A model generated the notes under the pieces. It was not told the origin of the DNA and searched no databases. It was given only the letters and a program-made list of their open reading frames with translations. A DNA stretch of 64,000 nt from Clostridium sartagoforme (GTDB taxonomy: Bacteria > Bacillota > Clostridia > Clostridiales > Clostridiaceae): the NCBI RefSeq assembly GCF_004794105.1, contig NZ_SRYR01000001.1, positions 372,001 through 436,000 on the forward strand, given 5' to 3'. Below are positions 18,858-26,457 of this stretch, piece by piece. Each line of letters starts with the position of its first letter. The stretch's first letter is position 1. The translations under genes were made by a program, and so were the position numbers.

Positions 18858-19406
18858 ATGAATGCAATTGAATTAATGATGGAAGAACATAAAAATATAA
18901 AAGAAATGCTTAAGGTAGTTAGAAGAGCTTCTTTAATTATATTAGAAGAAAATAAAGTTAATGTAGAAGATTTTTATAAAGTAATAAAATTTATAAGAAA
19001 TTATGCAGATTCTCATCATCATAAAAAAGAAGAAATCATGCTTTTTAATAGAATGGTAGAAGAAATTGGTGAAACTGCTGAAAAGGTAGTTAAGTATGGA
19101 ATGTTAGTTGAACATGATCTTGGAAGATTATATGTGTCTAATTTAGAGGAAGCATTAAAATCTTATAAAGAAGGTAATAATGAAGTAAAATTAGATATTA
19201 TAGCAAATGCAATTTCATATTGTAACCTTTTAGATAGACATATTCATAAAGAAGATAATGTTATTTATAAATTTGCTGAAAGAGAACTTAAAGCAGAAAC
19301 TATAAAAAATATAGATAGTGAATGTGTTATTTTTGAAGATGAAAATAGTAATGTAAAAGATGAAAGCTTAGATATATTAAATGAGCTTAAATCAAAGTAT
19401 TTATAA
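18858..19406 (+). CDS. hemerythrin-like di-iron protein
   Basis: A 182-residue four-helix hemerythrin-fold protein. Candidate di-iron ligands are His11 in MMEEHKNI, His53-55 and Glu59 in DSHHHKKEEIML, His86 in LVEHDLGR, and His128/His130 and Glu132 in DRHIHKEDNVIY, the usual order of the family. Bacterial hemerythrins bind or sense O2 or NO, or serve iron-centre repair. Residues 150-182 are an acidic tail. It starts at ATG 1 base after the previous stop and is followed 37 bases later by a DUF1858 gene. Function in oxidative or nitrosative stress is inferred. Confidence 0.88.
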   Translation: MNAIELMMEEHKNIKEMLKVVRRASLIILEENKVNVEDFYKVIKFIRNYADSHHHKKEEIMLFNRMVEEIGETAEKVVKYGMLVEHDLGRLYVSNLEEALKSYKEGNNEVKLDIIANAISYCNLLDRHIHKEDNVIYKFAERELKAETIKNIDSECVIFEDENSNVKDESLDILNELKSKYL

Positions 19407-19443
19407 TAAATTTAATTTTACAATGTAAGGATAGGTGAGATAT

Positions 19444-19626
19444 ATGATTACTAAGGATATGACAATTGGAGAAGTAGTTAAGATGAAGGAAAATGCTGCT
19501 GAAGTTTTAATGAGTTTTGGAATGGGTTGCATAGGATGCCCATCAGCTCAAGCCGAAACTATTGCTGATGCGGCAATGGTTCATGGATTAAATCTTCAAG
19601 ATTTATTAGATGCTTTAAATAAATAG
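19444..19626 (+). CDS. DUF1858 / hybrid-cluster-protein-associated redox disulfide protein
   Basis: A 60-residue protein, ATG chosen at 19444. It matches the small DUF1858 family: ITKDMTIGEVVKM, a GMGCIGCPSAQAETI loop with the redox CxxC, and HGLNLQDLLDALN at the C-terminus. Family members are called hybrid-cluster-protein-associated disulfide domains because they often sit next to hcp, an NO-detoxifying enzyme; no hcp gene is visible here. The leader AAGGATAGGTGA is the same as in front of the PHP gene 2 kb upstream. It is probably the last gene of the hemerythrin operon. Confidence 0.88.
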   Translation: MITKDMTIGEVVKMKENAAEVLMSFGMGCIGCPSAQAETIADAAMVHGLNLQDLLDALNK

Positions 19627-19948
19627 AAAGCATTAAAAGGTGCTGTCGCACAATGAAAAACTAATAATTAGAAATGAAAATTAACGAAAGAACTCTATTA
19701 GGAGTTTTGAAAAAGAAGTACTTATATAATTTTAGATGAATTATATAAGTGCTTTTTCATTTTTATTTTTAATTACACCTTTAAGCAGTTAATTAAATAA
19801 AAAATATCTCGTCTTTTTATACTAAAAAAGCTTAAAAAAACTTATAATGTAAGCAAGTTTTATAGCACCTCTTTTATATTCCGACATAATATGTACTATG
19901 ATTAAAAAATTAATTTAGAGTATTATAGTTTTAAAGAAAGGAGATTAT
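19627..19948. repeat. gap with interspersed repeat copy C (about 19636-19765)
   Basis: The mini-hairpin GTGCTGTCGCAC and AATGAAAAACTAATAATTAG-like sequence are followed by GAACTCtattaGGAGTTTT. Then comes a long AT-rich hairpin, in which AAGTACTTATATAATT pairs with AATTATATAAGTGCTTT and a T-rich end follows, probably the terminator of the hemerythrin operon. Downstream of 19850 lies the sigma-K-like promoter of the next gene. Confidence 0.65.
19866..19893 (+). promoter_or_regulatory. sigma-K-like promoter for the 19949 gene
   Basis: CACC at 19866-19869, a 15-base spacer, then CATAATATG at 19885-19893, compared with the Bacillus sigma-K pattern mACm-N15/16-CATANNNTA. The predicted start site is about 50 bases before the ATG. 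The same arrangement occurs at 21647 and, on the minus strand, at 26325. Confidence 0.6.
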
Positions 19949-20710
19949 ATGTCCATTAACTTTAAGAAGTTTGTGCCACGCCCAGGCCTTGTAAATAAAC
20001 AAGGGCGTTTACCGGATCCTTCTGAGTTAGTTTGTGTTGAAGTCCCTAAGGTATTCGACCAATGTTTAATTAAACGATGCCTAGTTTATGCTGAAGGACC
20101 AGATACTGCTACTACAGATGCTGAATTAAGAAGTGATCCACTTGTTAATCCAAAAAGATATCTTAGTAGTAGAGATTTTGCAGTTTGTTTAACAGCAGTA
20201 GATAAGATACCACTTAAAGGAGACCCTAACTTTAAAAAAGTAATTCTTAATTATGTAATATCTTTCTATTCAGATTATATTGATGAAAGTGGAGTTACTC
20301 AAAGCGAATTCTTTGAAATCCATAGAACAGATGTTATTGGAAGATTCTACTGTCCTGAATCAATTGCACAAATTACTGCAAGTACTGAATCAGATGAATG
20401 CAGCGAAGAAGATACTAATATTATAAAGCTTGAAATGGTTGCTGAAGCATTAGACGGACAAATAGTTGAAGATGAAGCTGGAAATGAAGTATTAGATATA
20501 ACTTTAGGGTACTTCATAGTTGTTAAATGTCAGCTTATAGTTCAATTATTAATTCCAGCATATGATTATTGCCCAGTTCCAAGAGAAGCTTGTGAAGAAG
20601 AACCAGAAGAAGATCCATGTGAAAGATTTGAAAGGGCACCTGTGCCTAAATTCTATCCAGATCAAAACTTAGATCCTTTATTCCCAGAGTGCGAAGAAAC
20701 TGATAGATAA
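19949..20710 (+). CDS. putative spore-surface protein, paralog 1 of 2
   Basis: A 253-residue protein without signal peptide or membrane segment, starting MSINFKKFVPRPGLVNKQGR. Its middle is rich in alternating hydrophobic strands (FKKVILNYVISFYSDYI, EFFEIHRTDVIGRFYC, LDITLGYFIVVKCQLIVQLLIPAYDYC), suggesting a beta-sandwich. Several Cys are spread along the chain, and the C-terminus is Pro/Glu/Asp-rich (EEEPEEDPCERFE). A 254-residue paralog is encoded divergently at 25482-26246. A sigma-K-like promoter, the neighbouring Cys-rich genes and the lack of a secretion signal suggest a mother-cell coat or exosporium component. I do not know a named family for it. Confidence 0.75.
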   Translation: MSINFKKFVPRPGLVNKQGRLPDPSELVCVEVPKVFDQCLIKRCLVYAEGPDTATTDAELRSDPLVNPKRYLSSRDFAVCLTAVDKIPLKGDPNFKKVILNYVISFYSDYIDESGVTQSEFFEIHRTDVIGRFYCPESIAQITASTESDECSEEDTNIIKLEMVAEALDGQIVEDEAGNEVLDITLGYFIVVKCQLIVQLLIPAYDYCPVPREACEEEPEEDPCERFERAPVPKFYPDQNLDPLFPECEETDR

Positions 20711-20838
20711 TTTAGCTTTAAATACGAAGGGTAAATTAGTTAATAATAAATAAAACTAAAAATAATGAAAACTATTAATACTAAATTAATATCAATGGTT
20801 TTATAAATAATTTTATAAATAAAAGGGAGGATTCACTT

Positions 20839-21441
20839 ATGAATTCAATGTCAAGAAGATACTATGATCCTTGTAAAAAAGATTGCTCTGATAATTGTAA
20901 AAAACATTATTATGATAAAGATGATGATAAAAAAGAAGACGAATGTCCAACAATAATAAAATGTAGTGGCCCTAGTTCTACTCCGATACCAGTTCTAACA
21001 TTAGGTGAAGGAATATCAAATGTAGAATTACCACTTGCGTCAATTACTTTAGATACTTCTTGTATTTGCGATCCAATAGTAAAATTAGATTTTTCAACAA
21101 ATTATGTTGTTCCTATAAGTGTTAGTTTAGTTGGAGGTTCTATTGTTCTTAGAGTATATAAGCAATGTAGGGGCCAAGCAACTAGAGTACCAATTGGAAC
21201 TGCATGGGCAATATCTGGTGGAATATTAGGTATCGAAGTTTTTGAAGCTGCTATAGCTTCATTTACAACATGTGATACTGATTCTTGTAGAGATGAATGT
21301 TGCACTTATACAGTAGTAGCAACTGTTAATGCTATAGCTGATGTGGCTCTAGGAGCAGCATTTAATAACTCAACATTATCTGCAGTTGTAACTTGTAAAA
21401 ATAGTTGTCATAAATGTAAAAAAGACCACGATAGATACTAA
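20839..21441 (+). CDS. Cys-rich DUF4489-like protein, tandem copy 1
   Basis: A 200-residue protein with a variable, charged, Cys-containing N-terminus (CKKDCSDNCKKHYYDKDDDKK) followed by a conserved ~165-residue domain. The domain begins CPTIIKCSGPSSTPIPVL, contains LDTSCICDP and GTAWAISGGILGIEVFEA, and ends CKNSCHKCKK. Cys pairs and clusters (TTCDTDSCRDECC) suggest disulfide cross-linking, as in clostridial exosporium proteins. The LDTS-C-CDP core resembles DUF4489, recalled from memory. It starts at ATG behind GGGAGG, 128 bases after the previous gene. I found no separate sigma-K-like promoter, so it is probably read from 19866. A terminator follows. Confidence 0.8.
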   Translation: MNSMSRRYYDPCKKDCSDNCKKHYYDKDDDKKEDECPTIIKCSGPSSTPIPVLTLGEGISNVELPLASITLDTSCICDPIVKLDFSTNYVVPISVSLVGGSIVLRVYKQCRGQATRVPIGTAWAISGGILGIEVFEAAIASFTTCDTDSCRDECCTYTVVATVNAIADVALGAAFNNSTLSAVVTCKNSCHKCKKDHDRY

Positions 21442-21492
21442 AAGTGTAGAAAGTATGATTTTAGATATATAAAAATTAATATGGTATAAACC

Positions 21493-21533
21493 AAAAAAGA
21501 GAGTTTAAATTGAATTTACAACTCTCTTTTTTA
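21493..21533 (+). terminator. terminator after DUF4489 copy 1
   Basis: AAAAGAGAGTT and AACTCTCTTTT are exact complements, with an inner AAATT/AATTT pairing and a trailing T tract. The A run on the other side could make it bidirectional. Confidence 0.85.
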
Positions 21534-21646
21534 GAAATTAAAAAGATTATTTAAGTGTATATTTCATATTTATCGTAGGTATTTAGTAAGATAAAAATTT
21601 CAACTTGAAAGTAGGTAAAAATATTACAAATATATTATGTTAAAAG

Positions 21647-21674
21647 AACATCTTTGAACTTTTTACATAATATA
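21647..21674 (+). promoter_or_regulatory. sigma-K-like promoter for DUF4489 copy 2
   Basis: AACA at 21647-21650, a 15-base spacer, then CATAATATA at 21666-21674, a full match to CATANNNTA. The predicted 5' leader is about 70 bases. Confidence 0.6.
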
Positions 21675-21750
21675 TAATATATAAAAAATAATCTATGATA
21701 GTAATTTTGAAAAACAGTATATAACTTATGATAAAAGGAGAGATTCATTT

Positions 21751-22314
21751 ATGAATTCTATGTCAAGGGCATATTCTAATCAATATAGAGAAAATTATTA
21801 TAAAGAAGAAGACGAATGTCCAACAATAATAAAATGTAGTGGCCCTAGTTCTACTCCGATACCAGTTCTAACATTAGGTGAAGGAATATCAAATGTAGAA
21901 TTACCACTTGCATCAATTACTTTAGATACTTCTTGTATTTGTGATCCAATAGTAAAATTAGATTTTTCAACAAATTATGTTGTTCCTGTAAGTGTTAGTT
22001 TAGTTGGAGGATCTATTGTTCTTAGAGTATATAAGCAATGTAGGGGTCAAGCAACTAGAGTACCAGTTGGAACTGCATGGGCAATATCTGGTGGAATATT
22101 AGGTATAGAAGTTTTTGAGGCGTCTATTGCTTCATTTACAACATGTGATACTGATTCTTGTGGGGATGAATGTTGCACTTATACAGTAGTAGCAACTGTT
22201 AATGCTATAGCTGATGTGGCTCTAGGAGCAGCATTTAATAACTCAACATTATCTGCAGTTGTAACTTGTAAGAATAGTTGTCATAAATGCAAAAAAAATC
22301 ATGATAGATACTAG
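21751..22314 (+). CDS. Cys-rich DUF4489-like protein, tandem copy 2
   Basis: A 187-residue near-duplicate of the gene 300 bases upstream. From DECPTIIKCSG to the end the two proteins differ at only a handful of positions (for example I/V, A/S, R/G and D/N changes), and the DNA is almost as conserved, including synonymous sites. The N-terminus is quite different: this copy has the short SRAYSNQYRENYYKEE without the CKKDCSDNCKK segment. The high identity points to a recent tandem duplication or ongoing gene conversion of the core domain. It has its own sigma-K-like promoter and a hairpin terminator (22358-22384). Likely role: disulfide-rich spore-surface protein. Confidence 0.8.
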   Translation: MNSMSRAYSNQYRENYYKEEDECPTIIKCSGPSSTPIPVLTLGEGISNVELPLASITLDTSCICDPIVKLDFSTNYVVPVSVSLVGGSIVLRVYKQCRGQATRVPVGTAWAISGGILGIEVFEASIASFTTCDTDSCGDECCTYTVVATVNAIADVALGAAFNNSTLSAVVTCKNSCHKCKKNHDRY

Positions 22315-22357
22315 AATAATTAAGTAATAATATAAACTAAAACAAGTCTCGAGGTTT

Positions 22358-22386
22358 CTCCCAAGATGTATTATTCATCTTGGGAT
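22358..22386 (+). terminator. hairpin terminator after DUF4489 copy 2
   Basis: TCCCAAGATG and CATCTTGGGA are exact complements around a short loop; the T tract is weak (TTTATATAT). Confidence 0.65.
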
Positions 22387-22474
22387 TTATATATGAAGTA
22401 AGTTTATATTTTAAAAGAACTAAAATTTTCTAATGATAATATAATATATTAAAGCATTTAAATAAGGTGGTAAA

Positions 22475-23623
22475 ATGATATATTTAGATAATGCAGCAAC
22501 ATCTTTTCCAAAGCCTTCAAAGGTATATGATGAAGTAATAAATTGTATGAAAAACTATTGTGCTAATCCAGGTAGAGGATCACATGACATGGCAATTAAA
22601 TCAGCACTTAAAATAATGGAGTGTAGGGATTTAATAGGTAGCCTATTCAATATAAAAAATTCATTAAATATTGCTTTCACTAGCAATGCAACTGAAGCTT
22701 TAAACATAGCTATTAAAGGAGTGCTAAAGAAGGGAGATCACGTAATTACTACTACAATTGAACATAATTCTGTATTAAGACCTTTAAGCTCTATGTCAAG
22801 GCAAGGAGTTGACGTAACAATAGTACAATGTGATAAAGGCGGGTTTATAAATCCTTTAGATATAAAGGAGGAAATTAAAGTAAATACTAAAGCGATAATA
22901 GTTAATCATGCATCAAATGTTCTTGGAAGTATTCAGGATATTAGAACTATAGGAGAAATTTCTAAAAAATATGGATTAATTTTCATTTTAGATGCATCTC
23001 AAAGTGCTGGGAGTATAAACATTGATGTTGAAAAAGATAATATAGATATTCTTGCATTTCCAGGGCATAAGGGATTGCTTGGACCACAAGGTACAGGCGG
23101 GTTATATATAAAAGAAGGAATAAATATTAAACCCTTTAAAGAAGGGGGAACAGGTAGCAGTTCTAATCTTATGGTTCAACCAAAGGAAATGCCAGATATA
23201 ATTGAAAGTGGTACTAGTAACACACCAGGAATAGCTGGGCTTAGTGCAGGTGTTAAATTTATAAAAAAGATTGGAATTAGAAATATATATAATGAAGAAA
23301 TTGAATTAACTAAACAATTATTAGAAGAATTAAGTAAGCTACCTTTTATAAAATTATATGGAAATAAGTCTATATATAATAGAGTGGCAGTAGTTTCATT
23401 TAATATTGAGGGGATAGATTCATCAGTAGTAGGAGAAATGTTAAATGAGGCAGAAATTGCTATTAGAACTGGTTATCATTGTGCAGCATTAATTCATAAA
23501 TCTATTGGAACAGAGTATATGGGGACAGTTAGAATAAGTCCAGGATGTTTTAATACATCAAAAGATATTGAGGAGTTAATTAAGAATATAATTAAGATAT
23601 ATAAATTAAGATATATAAATTAA
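22475..23623 (+). CDS. NifS-like class V aminotransferase (cysteine desulfurase family)
   Basis: A 382-residue PLP enzyme. The N-terminus MIYLDNAATSFPKP and NPGRGSHDMA are typical of the EF2568-type cysteine desulfurase subfamily. The PLP-phosphate and pyridine contacts lie in TSNATEALN and FILDASQSAGSI, the Schiff-base lysine is Lys199 in FPGHKGLLGPQGTGG, and Cys336 in GYHCAALIH is the candidate persulfide cysteine. The reaction is release of sulfur (or selenium) from (seleno)cysteine onto the enzyme. No IscU, tRNA-thiolation or SelD gene is adjacent, but a DUF3343 Se/S-carrier-like gene lies 4.7 kb downstream. The position between Cys-rich coat-like genes and an amine oxidase is unusual. 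Confidence 0.88.
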   Translation: MIYLDNAATSFPKPSKVYDEVINCMKNYCANPGRGSHDMAIKSALKIMECRDLIGSLFNIKNSLNIAFTSNATEALNIAIKGVLKKGDHVITTTIEHNSVLRPLSSMSRQGVDVTIVQCDKGGFINPLDIKEEIKVNTKAIIVNHASNVLGSIQDIRTIGEISKKYGLIFILDASQSAGSINIDVEKDNIDILAFPGHKGLLGPQGTGGLYIKEGINIKPFKEGGTGSSSNLMVQPKEMPDIIESGTSNTPGIAGLSAGVKFIKKIGIRNIYNEEIELTKQLLEELSKLPFIKLYGNKSIYNRVAVVSFNIEGIDSSVVGEMLNEAEIAIRTGYHCAALIHKSIGTEYMGTVRISPGCFNTSKDIEELIKNIIKIYKLRYIN

Positions 23624-23682
23624 GATAAAGTAAGAAAGATACATATAAATAATATATGTAATAAACATTAGGATGTGAAGTT

Positions 23683-25344
23683 ATGGAAAGTAAGAGTAAT
23701 TCAAATAATATGCATATAGAAAGTAATCCTAGTGACAATGATAGATATTATATATTGAAAAAGGAACTAATGAATCAGGGTAGAATAGAGGATTTAGATA
23801 GTCTTATAGAACTTATGAATCCTCCAAAAAATATAAAAGAGATATGTAAGAATAAATTGAGTGGAAATATAAAAGTGGCAATTGTAGGTGCTGGAGAAGC
23901 AGGACTTGCAGCTGCAAGTGAACTAAAGAAAATAGGATGTAATATAACTATTTTTGAAGCAAGCAAAAGGGTGGGGGGACGAGTATATACTTACTATTTT
24001 GATAGATTAAATAAATCTTATTGTGAGTTTGGAGAGAAAGCCTTTCCTATATCCCATAACACAACTTGGCATTATATTAATTCTTTAAATCTTCAAACAA
24101 GTAAATGTAAAGAATATAGCAGTCTTTATTATTTAAGAGATGAAGGTCCTTATAAAAAAAGAAAAGACATAGTAAGTAATATTTATACTAAATATTTATT
24201 AAATAATAAAGATATAAATTTATTAAAGCATAAGGATTTAAATAAAGTTATTAGAAAATATCTTAATTCAATGACTAAAGAGGAAAGAAGAGAATTACTA
24301 GAGATAAAAGAAAGTTACTCAAATAAGTTTTTAACTATGGACGAATTATCTTATAAAGAAATCTATAAAAAGCAGGGTTTAAGTGAAGAGGGAATTTCTT
24401 TATTAAGTCTTCTAAATAATGATAGAGAATATTTAGGTTATGCATTAACAGAAAAATTAAATAAATATTATACATTAGATGAAATAAATCAATACGAAAT
24501 AAATGGTGGGATGATAAATCTTCCATTGGCTTTATATGAGGCTTTATTAAATGATGATAATATATTTTATAAGAATTTAGAAAAAGATAACCTTGGAATT
24601 GTAAATGTTAGGTTTTCAGCCTTAGTTGAAGGTATATATAATAATAAAGATAAAGTAAGAGTAAAGTATAAGAACATTGAATCAAATAATGAAATGGAAG
24701 AACTATTTGATTTTGTTATTGTAGCCATCCCTCCTATTAGTATAAGAAAAATAGATTTTAACAAGTCTATTAGTTATGAAAAGATAAGGGCAATAAATGA
24801 AATTAATTTTGAAACTAAAGATGATATTTATTTATATTTTAAAGAAAATTTATGGGATTCATTATTTAAAGTTAGAAAAGATTATAAGGGTAATATAGTG
24901 ACAGATTTACCACTAGACTTTATATCATATAAAGAAGAAAAAAATATAAACTATAAAGGAACTAGAGTTTTATTATCTGCCTCAAGTACAGCTAAGCTTT
25001 CTAGAAATATTGGGAGTATGAATGATGATTATAAAGTAATGGAGATCTTGAAGTATCTAGAAAGAATTTATAAGTTAGATAATGGATATTTAGATAATAA
25101 ACTTTTAGATTATAAAACATTAAACTGGAGAGATATTCAATTTATTTATGGATATGAAACTATTAATAGACCTTGTGATAAAACATTATATTCATATATA
25201 ATTTCCAAAGCAGAAATGAATAATAAGCTATTTCTAGCAGGGGAATATACATCATCTAAACATGGAACTCAGCAAGGTGAATTACAAAGTGGGATGATAG
25301 CTGCAAATAAGGTTGCAGAAGAAATAAATAAGAAAAATATATAA
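23683..25344 (+). CDS. flavin-containing monoamine oxidase family protein
   Basis: A 553-residue FAD enzyme. After ~60 N-terminal residues comes the dinucleotide motif VAIVGAGEAGLAAASEL, with IFEASKRVGGRVYTYYF as in amine oxidases. FDFVIVAIPPISIRKIDF marks the second FAD contact, and the C-terminal FLAGEYTSSKHGTQQGELQSGMIAA is the FAD-binding tail. The family oxidatively deaminates amines or amino acids (tryptophan 2-monooxygenase, polyamine oxidase), giving aldehyde or imine, ammonia and peroxide. It starts at ATG 60 bases after the NifS-like gene, probably in one unit, and is followed by a terminator convergent with the 25482 gene. The substrate is unknown. Confidence 0.85.
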   Translation: MESKSNSNNMHIESNPSDNDRYYILKKELMNQGRIEDLDSLIELMNPPKNIKEICKNKLSGNIKVAIVGAGEAGLAAASELKKIGCNITIFEASKRVGGRVYTYYFDRLNKSYCEFGEKAFPISHNTTWHYINSLNLQTSKCKEYSSLYYLRDEGPYKKRKDIVSNIYTKYLLNNKDINLLKHKDLNKVIRKYLNSMTKEERRELLEIKESYSNKFLTMDELSYKEIYKKQGLSEEGISLLSLLNNDREYLGYALTEKLNKYYTLDEINQYEINGGMINLPLALYEALLNDDNIFYKNLEKDNLGIVNVRFSALVEGIYNNKDKVRVKYKNIESNNEMEELFDFVIVAIPPISIRKIDFNKSISYEKIRAINEINFETKDDIYLYFKENLWDSLFKVRKDYKGNIVTDLPLDFISYKEEKNINYKGTRVLLSASSTAKLSRNIGSMNDDYKVMEILKYLERIYKLDNGYLDNKLLDYKTLNWRDIQFIYGYETINRPCDKTLYSYIISKAEMNNKLFLAGEYTSSKHGTQQGELQSGMIAANKVAEEINKKNI

Positions 25345-25357
25345 GCTTTAAATAATT

Positions 25358-25410
25358 AAAGGAGCTATTATAAAACTAAAATTTTAGATTTATAGTAGTT
25401 CCTTTTCTTC
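25358..25410. terminator. terminator between convergent genes
   Basis: AAGGAGCTATTATAAA pairs with TTTATAGTAGTTCCTT (GU pairs included) around a loop with ACTAAAATTTTAGA, followed by TTTCTTC. Confidence 0.8.
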
Positions 25411-25481
25411 TTAGTTAAGTACTTTATTATTATTTAAAGATTATAATGTCGACACTACTTTATAAGTAGAAAAAAATAGGA

Positions 25482-26246
25482 CTAATCTAATTCATCATCA
25501 TCAGAGTGTTGATCATCTTGGAACAATGGTTCAAGATGTTGATCAGGATAGAACTTAGGAATCGGTGATTTTTCAAAGATTTCACAAGGATCTTCTTCAG
25601 GAATATCTTCACAAGGTTCTTTTGGTACTGGGCAATAATCATAAGCTGGAATTAGAAGTTGAACTATAAGCTCACATTTTACTACTATATAATATCCAAG
25701 TGTTATATCTAGAACTTCATTGCAATGCTCATCTTGTACTATTTCACCATTTAATGCTTCTGCAACCATTTCAAGTTTAATAATATTAGTATCTTTTGGA
25801 TACTCGTCAGATGTATTAGTAGTTTCAACTATTGAGTCAGGACAATAGAATTTGCCTATAACATCAGTTCTGTTTATTTCAAAGAATTCAGTTTTAGTCT
25901 TTCCATCACAGTCAATATAATCAGAATAGAAAGATATTGTATAGGTAATTATAATTTTCTTATAACCTGGATGTTTTTTTAAAGGAATTTCTTCTAAACA
26001 AACTAATTTTATTTTAAAATCTTTACTTGAAATATACCTCTTTGGATTCTCAAGTGGATCACTTCTCAATTCACAATCAGTTGTTTCAGTATCTGGTCCT
26101 TCATCATAAACTAAACATCTTTTAATTAAACATTGATCGAATACCTTTGGAACTTCAATACACACGAGCTCTGCAGGATCAGGCAATCGGCCTTGCTTAT
26201 TTACTAGTCCAGGGCGTGGAACGAATTTCTTAAAGTTAATGGACAT
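25482..26246 (-). CDS. putative spore-surface protein, paralog 2 of 2
   Basis: A 254-residue paralog of the 19949 protein, collinear over its whole length. It has the same start MSINFKKFVPRPGLVNKQGR, the same FDQCLIKRCLVY, a KRYISSKDF counterpart of KRYLSSRDF, and the same LDITLGY and PAYDYCPVP. Divergence is greatest in the middle loop (about 140-165) and in the acidic tail, here His/Asp-rich (QDDQHSDDDELD). It is encoded on the opposite strand, so the pair brackets the DUF4489, NifS-like and amine-oxidase genes. A sigma-K-like promoter lies 52 bases upstream. No signal peptide. A coat or exosporium role is inferred from promoter and context. Confidence 0.75.
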   Translation of the reverse strand: MSINFKKFVPRPGLVNKQGRLPDPAELVCIEVPKVFDQCLIKRCLVYDEGPDTETTDCELRSDPLENPKRYISSKDFKIKLVCLEEIPLKKHPGYKKIIITYTISFYSDYIDCDGKTKTEFFEINRTDVIGKFYCPDSIVETTNTSDEYPKDTNIIKLEMVAEALNGEIVQDEHCNEVLDITLGYYIVVKCELIVQLLIPAYDYCPVPKEPCEDIPEEDPCEIFEKSPIPKFYPDQHLEPLFQDDQHSDDDELD

Positions 26247-26297
26247 AAATATCCTCCTTTATAAAATAATAGAATAAGCATTCTACAGCTTACAATA

Positions 26298-26325
26298 TAT
26301 GATATGAAATAATGAAAAAGTGGTG
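26298..26325 (-). promoter_or_regulatory. sigma-K-like promoter for the 25482-26246 gene
   Basis: Read on the minus strand: CACC (26325-26322), a 15-base spacer, then CATATCATA (26306-26298), a full match to CATANNNTA. Spacing and -35 are the same as for the 19949 paralog. Confidence 0.62.
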
Positions 26326-26457
26326 ATATGAAAGATAGAATAATTTGGAATTTTTTATCATCTATTATCTGCATAATAATCATCTGGAATTAATATAATT
26401 TTATAAGGAAATTATGCATTTATTTTATGCAATAGTACTTTTAAAGGAGAGGATACC

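Larger units (their letters stand above)
21442..21750. other. gap: terminator, then sigma-K-like promoter of DUF4489 copy 2
   Basis: A symmetric terminator (AAAAAAGAGAGTT pairs with AACTCTCTTTTTT) occupies 21493-21533. The remainder is AT-rich, with a sigma-K-like promoter at 21647-21674 and the GGAG ribosome binding site of the next gene. Confidence 0.75.
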
